A program made the position numbers and the translations under genes. The notes under the pieces were generated by a model. It made no database searches. It was not told the DNA's origin and saw nothing but the letters and a program-made list of their open reading frames with translations. From Acinetobacter sp. SAAs474 (GTDB lineage: Bacteria; Pseudomonadota; Gammaproteobacteria; Pseudomonadales; Moraxellaceae), in the NCBI RefSeq assembly GCF_032823475.1, contig NZ_CP127913.1:1-64000 (forward strand): a DNA stretch of 64,000 nt. The letters run 5' to 3'. This document shows, piece by piece, positions 38,252 to 47,045 of this stretch (within the stretch, counting starts at the first letter, position 1; every line of letters begins with the position of its first letter).

Positions 38252-38656
38252 ATGGAAAATCAAGAAATAAGATCAGGTCGTCATTGTGTTTTTAATATGC
38301 ACGTTCACTTGGTCTTTGTAACCAAGTATCGAAAAAATGTTTTCACCAAAGATATGCTTAACGCCATGAAAAGCATGTTTGAGAAAGTGTGTGCTGATTT
38401 TGAAGCTGAATTAATTGAATTTAATGGTGAAGATGATCATGTTCACTTGCTAATTAACTACCCTCCAAAAGTTGCTGTTTCAAATTTGGTGAATAGCTTA
38501 AAAGGTGTATCTAGTCGCCATATTAGAAAAGAATTTCTTGAAATTAAAAACAAACTCTGGGGTGGCTCTTTATGATCGCCAAGTTACTTTGCTTCAAGTT
38601 GTGGTGGTGCGCCTTTGAAAATAATCAAACAATATATTCAAAATCAGCAGGGCTGA
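38252..38656 (+). pseudogene. tnpA: tnpA Y1 transposase with nonsense codon
   Basis: IS200-type single-strand transposase. The HUH motif is HVHLVF near residues 17-22 and DDHVHLLINYPP follows. At 38573-38575 a TGA replaces the Trp of the conserved KLWGGSLWSPSY. The frame then continues without interruption (SPSYFASSCGGAPLKIIKQY) to the natural TGA at 38654-38656. The lost part carries the nucleophile Tyr in QYIQNQ, so the 107-residue product should be inactive. It is divergent from tnpB. Confidence 0.88.
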
Positions 38657-38757
38657 AATACCTGAAATTTACCTCCACCCTGACTGTCGGGTGGAGTCTT
38701 CTTTCACTGGTAGACAGAAACCTTAGGCGGATAATCTAGAAGCAGGTAAACAGGTTA

Positions 38758-39097
38758 TCAATCGTTCATGAGCATATCAACTGCTTTTTCAGCAATAGCA
38801 ACTGTTGGAGCATTGGTATTAGCACTTGGTAATGTCGGAAATACTGAACAATCAATTACTCTTAACTTTTTAATGCCATGTACTTTTAAGTGAGTATCTA
38901 CCACTGAATTATATGGACTTTGTCCCATACGACATGTTCCAACGGGATGATATGTCGTTTTACAAGTCTCACGGACAATTTTTTCAAGTTTGTGCCAATC
39001 ATTACGCTCAATCTGCTGATCAGGGGCAAAAACTTCTGCAACCAAGGTCTTTAATCCTGGTTGTGCTAATAAATCCAGTCCAAATTGCGTTGCATAA
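38758..39097 (-). pseudogene. GMC oxidoreductase, C-terminal fragment
   Basis: C-terminal part of a glucose-methanol-choline oxidoreductase (choline dehydrogenase-like). Seen: QFGLDLLAQPGLKTLVAEVF, then TTYHPVGTCRMGQSP with the catalytic His, VVDTHLKVHGIKKLRVIDCS and ANTNAPTVAIAEKAVDML, ending in a normal stop. The N-terminal FAD part is missing; the frame breaks at about 39098 where an IS200/IS605 remnant begins. It may once have worked with the alcohol/aldehyde genes near 1-4 kb. Confidence 0.88.
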
Positions 39098-39117
39098 ACT
39101 CACCCTTTTGACCTACT

Positions 39118-39418
39118 CCCACCACTAAACGGCAAGCCGTTATAGTGGGGGAGTCTTTACGATCTGTACATATTTAGAATCTGTACCTTTCGACATTGCA
39201 CTTGCACCGACAAATATCGCAATGTAGGAACTCTTTATACCGTACTGCGTCCCAGTACATCGGCTAATGCAAAGTTGCGGATATTCACGGCTGCATTGAC
39301 ATCTCTGTCATGTACCGTGTCACAATCTTTACATGTCCACCAACGAATAGGTAAGGGCATTTTCTCGGCTGTGTAACCACAATGCGAACACACTTTAGAA
39401 CTGGGCACAAATGAACTG
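39118..39418 (-). pseudogene. TnpB (IS200/IS605) 3' remnant, copy 2
   Basis: The minus strand encodes the TnpB C-terminus FVPSSKVCSHCGYTAEKMPL, WWTCKDCDTVHDRDVNAAVN, NFALADVLGRSTV and stop, then the end hairpin CCACTAAACGGC/GCCGTTATAGTGG at 39118-39150. The upstream two-thirds of tnpB is missing. It is the same element as the remnant at 4292-4600, in the same orientation, and it truncates the GMC gene. Confidence 0.82.
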
Positions 39419-39463
39419 CACCCTGAAAATTAGACTAAAAGCATCCAACTTTCAGGGTGCAGT
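39415..39463. repeat. 14-base perfect inverted repeat
   Basis: Arms ACTGCACCCTGAAA (39415-39428) and TTTCAGGGTGCAGT (39450-39463) with a 21-base loop. It resembles two facing ends of an IS3-type element with the interior gone, or a terminator for the leftward CoA-transferase operon. There is no T-run on the minus strand, which favours the IS-scar reading. Confidence 0.55.
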
Positions 39464-39504
39464 TTATATCGCCCAATCTTTAATTGACTTAATATCAGAT
39501 AAAC

Positions 39505-39521
39505 TGTAGCAATTTGCTACA
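39505..39521. promoter_or_regulatory. Palindrome TGTAGCAA-T-TTGCTACA, possible parS
   Basis: Perfect 17-base palindrome identical except for the centre base to the one at 49073-49089 just before parA. It lies in the 3' region of the CoA-transferase gene, where a promoter operator is not expected. A partition-site role is a guess based on the shared sequence. Confidence 0.45.
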
Positions 39522-39547
39522 CAAAAAACTGATTCATCTTTTAACAA

Positions 39548-41044
39548 TTACGCACTTTTCATACGGCCAGTATCTTCAAAATTAGCATGCCATGATAATG
39601 CTTCTTTTAAAATATGTGGTGTTTGCCCACCCTGTTGGCAAGCACGGTTAAAATAGCTGAGCAATTCAGCTTTATAACTCGGATGTGCACATAGCTCGAT
39701 CACTTTGAGAGCGCGTTCACGAGGTGCTAGACCACGTAAATCTGCCAGACCTTGCTCCGTCACTAAAACATCAACATCATGATCAGTATGATCCGTATGA
39801 CTGACCATTGGGACGACAGATGAAATAGCTCCCCCCTTAGCAATAGATTTGGTCACAAAAATTGCAATATGAGCATGACGTGTAAAATCACCAGAACCGC
39901 CAATACCATTCATCATTTTCGTGCCAGCAACATGAGTTGAATTTACATTACCGTAGATATCAAACTCCAACGCTGTATTAATCGCAATAATACCTAAGCG
40001 ACGAATAAGTTCAGGTGTATTTGAAATCTCCTGAGGGCGCAGCATAATTTTATCTTTATATTGATCAAAGTTATTCATTACACGCGCAAAACATGGATCT
40101 GTTAAGGTCATTGAACTGCCTGAAGCAAATTTCATTTTCCCCGAATCAATTAACTGGAAAGTACAATCTTGTAAAACTTCCGAATACATTTCTAAATCAT
40201 GAAAATTAGAATGTTCGAAACCAGAAAATACTGCATTGGCAATTGATCCAACACCTGATTGTAGTGGTCCTAAATTTTCAGGCAATCGTCCAGCAGCAAC
40301 TTCTGCTTCAAAAAATTGAATCAAATGCTGTGCAATTGCTAACGTTTCTGCATCTGGCTCATCCATAGCAAATGCACTATCTGGAATATCATTAAAGACA
40401 ATGGCTGAAATTTTATCTGGATCTACTGGAATACCAATAGTCCCAATACGATCACTAGCTTTAACTAAAGGGATAGGGCCACGATGCGGACGCTTTTGTG
40501 GTATATAAATATCATGTACGCCCTCTAATATAGGATTAATAGTATTGTCAATTTCAATAATTACCTGATCTGCCATTTCAATAAAATTGGCTGAATTACC
40601 ACATGATCCGGTTGGAATAATCAGTCCGTCTTCAGTAATTGCTGTTGCAGCAATTACTGCAACATTAATTTGAGGTAAATTATGATGACGAATATTATCG
40701 GCCATTTCAGATAAGTGCTGATCAATATACATAACTTCACCAGCATTAATCGATTTTCTTAATCCTGGATCTGCTTGGTAAGGATAACGACGTATAATTG
40801 CACCTGCTTCATTTAAGCGACCATCAATGCGATTACCTAAACTCGCGCCAGTCACCAAGGTAATGCGTAATGGATGATTAACAGCATGATTCGCTAAAGT
40901 CAATGGTATTGTTTTGGCTTCACCTGCTCCCCCAAAACCACTTAAACCAACAACTGCACCATCTTGAATTAATGTAATTGCTTGTTCTGCCGATACCACT
41001 TTATCACGTAAAGAATGTAAACGAATGCGGTCTAAATCATTCAT
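39548..41044 (-). CDS. Acetyl-CoA hydrolase/CoA-transferase family protein
   Basis: 498 residues; probably a succinyl-CoA:acetate or acyl-CoA:acetate CoA-transferase (AarC/Cat1-like). Seen: VVGLSGFGGAGEAKTIP, LGPLQSGVGSIANAVFSGF, ALEFDIYGNVNSTHVAGTKM with the candidate catalytic Glu, then NGIGGSGDFTRHAHIAIFV, and VTEQGLADLRGLAPRERA. It is last in a leftward unit after thiolase and acyl-CoA dehydrogenase genes, fitting CoA recycling in short-chain fatty-acid use. Confidence 0.9.
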   Translation of the reverse strand: MNDLDRIRLHSLRDKVVSAEQAITLIQDGAVVGLSGFGGAGEAKTIPLTLANHAVNHPLRITLVTGASLGNRIDGRLNEAGAIIRRYPYQADPGLRKSINAGEVMYIDQHLSEMADNIRHHNLPQINVAVIAATAITEDGLIIPTGSCGNSANFIEMADQVIIEIDNTINPILEGVHDIYIPQKRPHRGPIPLVKASDRIGTIGIPVDPDKISAIVFNDIPDSAFAMDEPDAETLAIAQHLIQFFEAEVAAGRLPENLGPLQSGVGSIANAVFSGFEHSNFHDLEMYSEVLQDCTFQLIDSGKMKFASGSSMTLTDPCFARVMNNFDQYKDKIMLRPQEISNTPELIRRLGIIAINTALEFDIYGNVNSTHVAGTKMMNGIGGSGDFTRHAHIAIFVTKSIAKGGAISSVVPMVSHTDHTDHDVDVLVTEQGLADLRGLAPRERALKVIELCAHPSYKAELLSYFNRACQQGGQTPHILKEALSWHANFEDTGRMKSA

Positions 41045-41073
41045 AATATAAGTCTCAAAATTTCAAAAAGGAA

Positions 41074-42243
41074 TTAAACAAGTTCAACCGCTATCGCTGT
41101 TGCTTCACCACCACCAATACATAATGCTGCGATTCCTTTTTTACCTCCTGTACGTTTTAAAGCATGTAGCAAAGTCACAATAATACGTGAACCAGATGAG
41201 CCTAAAGGATGTCCTAATGCACACGCACCACCGTGAATATTAACTTTTTTATCATCCAAGTTAAAACCATCAATTGCTGCCATCGTAACCATGGCAAAAG
41301 CTTCATTAATTTCCCAAAGATCAACTTCTTCAGCAGACCAGCCCGCCTTTTGCAATACTTTTTCTATGGCACCAATCGGTGCAATGGTAAACTCAGATGG
41401 ATGCTGTGAATGCGATGCATAGGCCACAATATTTGCCAGTGGTACTAAGCCACGTTGTTGTGCAATTGCTGTAGAAGTAATTAATAGTGCTGATGCACCA
41501 TCAGAAATTGAGCTGGCATTGGCTGCGGTAATGGTGCCATCTTTTTTAAATGCTGGACGTAACGTTGGAATTTTTTCTGGTTTAGCACTTAGAGGTTGCT
41601 CATCAGTATCGACCGTCACCTCGCCTCGACGTGTTGTCATCGATATAGGAACAATTTCTGCTTTAAAACAACCTTGCTCAATTGCACTCACTGCTCGTCT
41701 TAATGATTCAATGGCAAAAGCATCTTGCTGTTCACGACTATAGGCTTTTTTATCAGCCATTTCTTGTGCCAAAATTCCCATAGATAATCCGGTATCTGCA
41801 TCTTCCAAACCTTCTTGGAACATATGATCGACCAGTTTGCCATGTCCCATACGATAGCCAGCACGGGCTTTTTCTAAAAGGTAAGGTGCATTCGACATCG
41901 ATTCCATCCCACCTGCGACAATAATTTCTGCAGAACCCGCTTTAATCGCATCTGCAGCTTGCATCACTGCTTTCATTCCAGAACCACAAATTTTATTGAT
42001 TGTAGTTGCTGCGGTTGAATCAGGTAATCCCGCTTGACGCATTGCCTGACGCGCAGGGCCTTGTTTTAAACCTGCTGGTAATACACAGCCCATAATGACT
42101 TCATCAATATCTGTCGGTTGTAATTTAGCACGTTCAACAACAGCTTGAATTGCTGCAGCACCTAAATCAGGTGCACGGCAAGAAGAAAGTGAACCTTGGA
42201 AACCACCCATGGCAGTACGAACAGCATCAATAATTACGATCAT
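41074..42243 (-). CDS. Acetyl-CoA C-acyltransferase (thiolase)
   Basis: 389 residues; cleaves 3-oxoacyl-CoA with CoA to acetyl-CoA and a shorter acyl-CoA. Nucleophile Cys in NKICGSGMKAVMQAAD (about residue 87), ANASSISDGASALLI, NEAFAMVTMAAI, His in GGACALGHPLGSSGSRI and the second catalytic Cys in CIGGGEATA. Biosynthetic acetoacetyl-CoA thiolases look similar, but the neighbours (acyl-CoA dehydrogenase and CoA-transferase) favour a catabolic role. It lies 29 bases upstream of the CoA-transferase gene. Confidence 0.93.
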   Translation of the reverse strand: MIVIIDAVRTAMGGFQGSLSSCRAPDLGAAAIQAVVERAKLQPTDIDEVIMGCVLPAGLKQGPARQAMRQAGLPDSTAATTINKICGSGMKAVMQAADAIKAGSAEIIVAGGMESMSNAPYLLEKARAGYRMGHGKLVDHMFQEGLEDADTGLSMGILAQEMADKKAYSREQQDAFAIESLRRAVSAIEQGCFKAEIVPISMTTRRGEVTVDTDEQPLSAKPEKIPTLRPAFKKDGTITAANASSISDGASALLITSTAIAQQRGLVPLANIVAYASHSQHPSEFTIAPIGAIEKVLQKAGWSAEEVDLWEINEAFAMVTMAAIDGFNLDDKKVNIHGGACALGHPLGSSGSRIIVTLLHALKRTGGKKGIAALCIGGGEATAIAVELV

Positions 42244-42336
42244 TTTTATAGCATCCTATTTTATGTGTTATAGACCCTAAGCATATTTATTATCACTTAG
42301 GGTTGTTCCATTTATGTTAACAATTCAATATGTAAA

Positions 42337-44118
42337 TTAAGCTTGAGCAGTAAAATACGCTTCAGATAATTGCATTACTGATTGTGCACCGGTATAAATA
42401 CGTTGTTTACGTGCAGCTAAATCTGCCAATACTTTGTTGATAAAATATTGTCCTAAAATCAATTTATTTTGAAAGAATGGTTCAGGTTTTGACTGCGCTG
42501 CTTGGCTAATTCGAGCAAACATATAGCTAAAGCTAAGTAAACCAACAGCATGTAAATAATCAACAGCAACGGCACTACTTAAGTTTGCATCTTGCTTTGC
42601 CTGCTCAATAATAAATTGAGTTAACGCTTCAAGTTCATCACATACCATTAATGTAGTTGCTTTAATCGTTAAACTATCCGATAAAGTATTTACAAATTCA
42701 CGAATTTCTTCAAGATATTCTGCAATAAAAGCACCTTGACACTTAATGGTTTTTCGACCAATTAAATCTATTGCCTGTACCCCATTTGTCCCTTCATAAA
42801 TTTGTGCAATACGTAAATCTCGAATACATTGTTCCATTCCCCATTCACGAATATAACCATGACCACCAAAACACATCTGTGCATCTAAAGTCGCTTGTAG
42901 AGCGGTATCGGTAAGATAGGCTTTAGCAATTGGTGTAAGTAATGCAACACGGTTATTCGCTTTACGGACAAGCTCTGCATCTGTGGCATATTTTGTAATA
43001 TCCAGTTGCTGTCCCACATAAACGGCAAATGCACGTGATGCTTCGTTATTGGCACGAACATTCAGTAACATACGACGTACATCTGCATGAACTAAAATTG
43101 AATCAGCAGGCTTTTCTGGCGATTCTGCACCAGTCGCTGCACGACCTTGCAAACGATCTGTCGCATATTGAGCTGCGTTTTGATAAGCATACTCAGATGC
43201 ACCAATACCTTGAATCCCCATCGATAAACGTTCATAGTTCATCATTACAAACATACCAGCCAAGCCTTCATTTTCTTGACCGACCATATAACCTTTTGCA
43301 GCATCAAAATTCATTACGCAAGTTGCAGAGCCTTTAATTCCCATTTTATGTTCAATAGAACCTGCATAAACCGTATTTCGTTCCCCTAAAGAACCATCAT
43401 CATTTACCAAAAATTTCGGTACGATAAAGAGTGAAATACCACGTGAACCTGCTGGTGCATTTGGTGTTTTAGCCAAAACCAGATGAATAATATTTTCAGA
43501 TAAATCATGTTCACCACTCGTGATGAAGATTTTTGTTCCAGTAATATTAAATGATCCATCGGCATTTGGTTCAGCTTTGGTTTTAATGATTCCTAAATCG
43601 GTACCTGCCTGTGGTTCAGTTAAACACATGGTTCCTGACCATTCACCAGTATACATTTTAGGTAAGTAAGTTTCTTTTTGCTGTTGAGATGCACGATCAT
43701 TGAGTGCCATGCCTGCACCAACAGTTAACAAAGGATATAGCATGAATGAAGGATTGGTACTCCAAATCATTTCATCTGCAAGAACAGTCAGCATTTTTGG
43801 CATGCCTTGACCACCCCATTCCTCATTTGCACCTAAGCCAATCCATCCACCTTCAGCAAATTGACGAAATGCCTCTTTAAATCCTGCTGGTGTTGTGACT
43901 GTACCTTGATGAAATTCTGCACCACCAGACTCATCTGCACTACGATTTAAATCAAGAATCACATTCTTTGCGAACTTAGCCATTTCTTCTAAAATTGCAT
44001 TTGCCGTTGCCATATCAAGATGTGCAAGATCCTGATTGCCTTGCCAGAATGTTTCTGCTTGAAAAACATCATTAAGGATAAATTCCATATCTTTAAGTGG
44101 TGCATTATAAATTGGCAT
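42337..44118 (-). CDS. Acyl-CoA dehydrogenase, long form with C-terminal domain
   Basis: 593 residues from the ATG at 44118 (MPIYNAPLKDMEFILNDVFQ), which has AAGGAAAA upstream; the frame is open to 44145. Seen: MCLTEPQAGTDLGIIKTKA, TKIFITSGEHDLSENIIHLV, the flavin and catalytic region MNYERLSMGIQGIG, and GGHGYIREWGMEQCIRDLRI. The extra C-terminal domain (ARKQRIYTGAQSVMQLSEAY) is as in FadE5/DmdC-like enzymes. It is first in the leftward operon with the thiolase. Acyl-chain specificity is unknown. Confidence 0.92.
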   Translation of the reverse strand: MPIYNAPLKDMEFILNDVFQAETFWQGNQDLAHLDMATANAILEEMAKFAKNVILDLNRSADESGGAEFHQGTVTTPAGFKEAFRQFAEGGWIGLGANEEWGGQGMPKMLTVLADEMIWSTNPSFMLYPLLTVGAGMALNDRASQQQKETYLPKMYTGEWSGTMCLTEPQAGTDLGIIKTKAEPNADGSFNITGTKIFITSGEHDLSENIIHLVLAKTPNAPAGSRGISLFIVPKFLVNDDGSLGERNTVYAGSIEHKMGIKGSATCVMNFDAAKGYMVGQENEGLAGMFVMMNYERLSMGIQGIGASEYAYQNAAQYATDRLQGRAATGAESPEKPADSILVHADVRRMLLNVRANNEASRAFAVYVGQQLDITKYATDAELVRKANNRVALLTPIAKAYLTDTALQATLDAQMCFGGHGYIREWGMEQCIRDLRIAQIYEGTNGVQAIDLIGRKTIKCQGAFIAEYLEEIREFVNTLSDSLTIKATTLMVCDELEALTQFIIEQAKQDANLSSAVAVDYLHAVGLLSFSYMFARISQAAQSKPEPFFQNKLILGQYFINKVLADLAARKQRIYTGAQSVMQLSEAYFTAQA

Positions 44119-44705
44119 GGTGTTTTCCTTTCCTTTCTTTGTCACATCAGGTGAGCAAAGTGTTTTTAACTAAGATATATGGGCATAAGACAAAATTGAT
44201 TTGTTTTACACCATTAAGATTAAATTCTTTCAATCAATGCTGATTCGATAACGACCTATCTTAAATTTTCCAACATCATCTAAAATATGGTTTTACACGA
44301 TAGAACTGCTTAAAAACAGCATAACTATATTGAATATTTTTAGACTTTAAGAGAGATAATGACGTTGATATAGACATAATAAAACCTAATATCAGATGGG
44401 TTGAAGCAGTAGATAAAGAACAGTCGTTTTCAAATTTCACTCAGCAGATTTTTGTTGTTCGAACGTAAAAACAATACATTTAAAATTTTAAAATTGGAAT
44501 TTTATTTCCCATTATTGACCTCTTCAGTTCAACTTTCTTGACAAATTATGTTTCACATGAATACAGAATATACTTAACACGATCTAAAAATGCTGTTTAG
44601 TTATGACTGTTTCGGTGTATAGTCAATATGATTGTGGAATAGGATAAACTTAATTCTCGACGATATTCGTCATTAGGTTTTTCCGATGTTTATGGAACAA
44701 AAACT
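44119..44705. promoter_or_regulatory. Divergent control region of the acyl-CoA operon
   Basis: 587 bases between the leftward acyl-CoA dehydrogenase operon and the rightward TetR gene, with no ORF. TTGACA at about 44539 is a candidate -35 box. A near-symmetrical AAATTTTAAAATTGGAATTTTATTT stretch (around 44480-44504, written here in parts: AAATTTTAAAATT then GGAATTTTATTT) is too AT-rich to call an operator. Nothing else is seen. Confidence 0.4.
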
Positions 44706-45320
44706 ATGAGTTCAATACGCCAACAAAATTTTCTATTGCGCAAAGAGCAAATTTTATCAATGGCTGAAATTTTATTACTCGATAATAATCAAGATATTAC
44801 TTTAGGAGAATTGGCCAGTGAACTCGATATTGCAAAGGGAACAATCTACAAACATTTTAAAAGTAAAAACCAATTATATTTAGAATTGATTATTGTCAAT
44901 GAAAAGCGGCTATTAGAAATTTCTAAAAAATATAATAATGATATTAAAACCTACGTATCACAATATATGCTCTATAATATGCTCAATTCAAACCGAACGA
45001 TTTTGCTGCATGTTATTGAAGAACGTTTAACCAACAATGAGCGGAAGCTTAAAGAAATTTTCGAAGAACTCTATAAAATTAGAGAAGAACGTATTATTGA
45101 AATTAGAGATATGACCAGTGAATATTTAAAATCACTCGATAGTGCAATGTCAATTAGAGATTACTTATCTTATATCTGGACCGTAACTTATGGTGCATCC
45201 TTATTACTCAATTCAACCCATTATCAGAAATCAATTGGATCACGCGAAAGATTAATAAAATTATATATAAATCAAGCCTTAATGACTCCAGATAAAATTA
45301 CCACTGTCGAAAAACTTTAG
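44706..45320 (+). CDS. TetR family regulator of the acyl-CoA operon
   Basis: 204 residues. The helix-turn-helix is ITLGELASELDIAKGTIYKHF at about 31-51. The C-terminal domain is helical and charged (LTNNERKLKEIFEELYKIRE). It faces away from the acyl-CoA dehydrogenase/thiolase/CoA-transferase operon, so it is probably its acyl-CoA-responsive repressor, by analogy with FadR-type TetR proteins. A terminator follows at 45451. Confidence 0.85.
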   Translation: MSSIRQQNFLLRKEQILSMAEILLLDNNQDITLGELASELDIAKGTIYKHFKSKNQLYLELIIVNEKRLLEISKKYNNDIKTYVSQYMLYNMLNSNRTILLHVIEERLTNNERKLKEIFEELYKIREERIIEIRDMTSEYLKSLDSAMSIRDYLSYIWTVTYGASLLLNSTHYQKSIGSRERLIKLYINQALMTPDKITTVEKL

Positions 45321-45450
45321 TCTGTTCGTTATTATTGATCTGATTAATGATGAAACAATCATAGCTTATCGAGCTTTCTTTAAAAACCAATGATGATTAC
45401 ACTTAGGATAAACTCAACGCTATAGACTGTAATAATGTCATTGATCAGCA

Positions 45451-45483
45451 TAATGGCTGCTTTAAGCAGCCATTAATTTTTTG
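45451..45483 (+). terminator. Strong rho-independent terminator
   Basis: Perfect 10-base stem TAATGGCTGC / GCAGCCATTA with a TTTAA loop, followed by ATTTTTTTG. It lies 130 bases after the TetR stop. The remaining intergenic sequence 45321-45740 has no gene; its last part is the AT-rich promoter region of the next ORF. Confidence 0.88.
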
Positions 45484-45740
45484 TCTACATACTTTGAGAA
45501 TATGAATAGCAGCATTAAGCACTCGACATAAACCCCACGGTCACTACTTTGACTAGGATCACTTATCGTTTTAAGTTCAATTGAATAATCAACATTTAAT
45601 CGGTGAAAAAACTAAAAAATAGCTAAATAAAAAATAATTTAATTTTTTTATTCCATAAAGATGCATTACTCTAACATCAAGACAATTATAATTTTTTATT
45701 ATAGAATAGTTTAAATAAAATCGCTTGGTATGCAAATAAA

Positions 45741-46034
45741 ATGAAACCAATAAATCAAAATTTATCTATTAATTTAGATTTGATAAAAAATAGTGAATTA
45801 CTCTATTTTTTTAAACCATATATGTGGAAAAAAACCAGTTATCACTTTTTTTGTGAGGAAAGTATCGCAGAGCACACTGTCAACCGGTTAGAAATTATCA
45901 ATAACCATACAGAAACAGATGCTGGTGTAGACGATATTGAGCAAAATATTGAAGAGAAGAGTAGCAATCTTTCACCACAACCACTTGATGAGGTACTCAA
46001 TAGCTATAAAAATATTGTCAAAAAATATAAATAA
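45741..46034 (+). CDS. Small protein of unknown function (97 aa)
   Basis: I do not recognise a family. The sequence has an aromatic/basic N-terminal half (LLYFFKPYMWKKTSYHFF), an acidic linker and a C-terminal helix PLDEVLNSYKNIVKKYK ending at the stop. That last helix resembles the final residues of the 600-residue repeat protein nearby (VKKILDTYQKLTNMYK), which suggests a shared interaction. Base composition matches the backbone region. There is no clear ribosome site. Confidence 0.55.
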   Translation: MKPINQNLSINLDLIKNSELLYFFKPYMWKKTSYHFFCEESIAEHTVNRLEIINNHTETDAGVDDIEQNIEEKSSNLSPQPLDEVLNSYKNIVKKYK

Positions 46035-46071
46035 AATCATGGTTTAATATATAAATTACTTCACATATTTA

Positions 46072-46101
46072 ACCCACTTTTGTATTCACTTAAGTGGATT
46101 T
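46072..46101 (+). terminator. Weak terminator after the 97-aa gene
   Basis: CCACTT and AAGTGG arms around a 12-base loop followed by ATTTTTGG, about 40 bases after the stop. The stem is short, so the call is tentative. Confidence 0.45.
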
Positions 46102-46210
46102 TTGGAAAATCATATCTATTGTGTGTTTTTATATTGTTCTATTGCAATTTGCTTGATCTCAAAGATTAAAATGATATTTAGCCATATTATTATAAAAATA
46201 GATTCTTTAT

Positions 46211-46249
46211 AGCCGTAAAATTTTGTTGTTTAAACAATCAATTACGGCT
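46211..46249. repeat. Hairpin between convergent genes
   Basis: Arms AGCCGTAA and TTACGGCT enclose an inner palindrome TTGTTTAAACAA. It lies 43 bases beyond the 3' end of the TraL-like gene. There is no T-run on either strand, so it may be an mRNA 3'-end stabiliser or a weak terminator. Confidence 0.5.
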
Positions 46250-46292
46250 CAATAAATAAAAATATATCAGTCACTTAATCAAAGCAATAAAA

Positions 46293-47021
46293 TTACATAT
46301 TAAAAACTTTATCTAATTGACTATAAATAGATTTTTTATATAACTCCAAGCGACGTTTAATGATCGCACCAAAGTATTGTTGATCCATATCGACTTCACT
46401 AAAGATAAATTTTTTCTTATTCATCAATTCTAAGTCATAGAGTAATGGAGATGATTGCAAATCATTTAATTTAACTTCACCAATAATATTGGAGAGTACC
46501 TTAAAATTTTCATCCTGATGAAAATCTTGGTCTAATGCACCATGAAATTCATTTTGCCAAATAATAAACTTATTATTTGGAAAAAGTCTTGCTAACTTTA
46601 ATAACTCTTTATAACAATCATGGAAATCGATATTACCAGCAAGCGGTACATGGAAATATATTTCTCGATTATTTTCTTTAAAGAGATTTAAAATATCACT
46701 CCCTTTAATATAATTAATAAAATTGATATGTGTACTTGCGCCACTATCAATTAAAAAACAACAATCATTTAATAAAATCGTTTCAAATAGAGGATCAAAA
46801 TAAGCACGAGAGTCTAAATTGCCATTAATCATTTTAAGCTCTAGTTTTTGTGCATTTAATCCCTTAAATGACACTAGCCCATCATTGAGTGGATCTGCAT
46901 CAAAAGAGAAAACATTCATATGTTCACGTAAGTATTGGATCAGTAATCTCGAAATAAATGATTTTCCTACCCCACCTTTTGCCTGCGTAACAATATGAAT
47001 TGAAGTTTTAGATAAACTCAT
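46293..47021 (-). CDS. TraL-like/ParA-superfamily P-loop ATPase
   Basis: 242 residues. Deviant Walker A KGGVGKSF near 14-21, an Asp-containing FSFDADPLNDGLVSFKGL segment, and LIDSGASTHINFINYI in the Walker B position. The order AQKLELKMINGNLDSRAYFD, LIDSGAS and a terminal RRLELYKKSIYSQL resembles TraL of IncP-type conjugation systems rather than partition ParA. No other tra genes are seen. It is co-directional with, and 24 bases after, the 600-residue membrane repeat protein gene, so the two probably work together. Confidence 0.75.
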   Translation of the reverse strand: MSLSKTSIHIVTQAKGGVGKSFISRLLIQYLREHMNVFSFDADPLNDGLVSFKGLNAQKLELKMINGNLDSRAYFDPLFETILLNDCCFLIDSGASTHINFINYIKGSDILNLFKENNREIYFHVPLAGNIDFHDCYKELLKLARLFPNNKFIIWQNEFHGALDQDFHQDENFKVLSNIIGEVKLNDLQSSPLLYDLELMNKKKFIFSEVDMDQQYFGAIIKRRLELYKKSIYSQLDKVFNM

Positions 47022-47045
47022 AAATGACCTTTAAAATATAAGTAA

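Larger units (their letters stand above)
35953..38700. mobile_element. IS200/IS605 element interrupted by IS110
   Basis: One end is the hairpin TCACCTCC...GGAGGTGA near 35967-35989; the other is CTCCACCC...GGGTGGAG near 38674-38697. Between them lie divergent tnpB (minus, split) and tnpA (plus). An IS110 element occupies about 36187-37440 inside tnpB: removal of that block rejoins the tnpB frame (KCENALA with MFEEVNESF). tnpA has a nonsense codon, so the element cannot move by itself. Exact ends are not determined. Confidence 0.8.

Noticed and set aside
39415..39463. Terminator for the CoA-transferase operon
   Set aside because: There is no T-run on the minus strand and the arms look like IS3-type ends; kept as an inverted repeat only.
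46293..47021. Calling the minus-strand P-loop protein a second partition ParA
   Set aside because: Walker B region (LIDSGAS) and C-terminal features resemble TraL, and a canonical parAB pair is adjacent.
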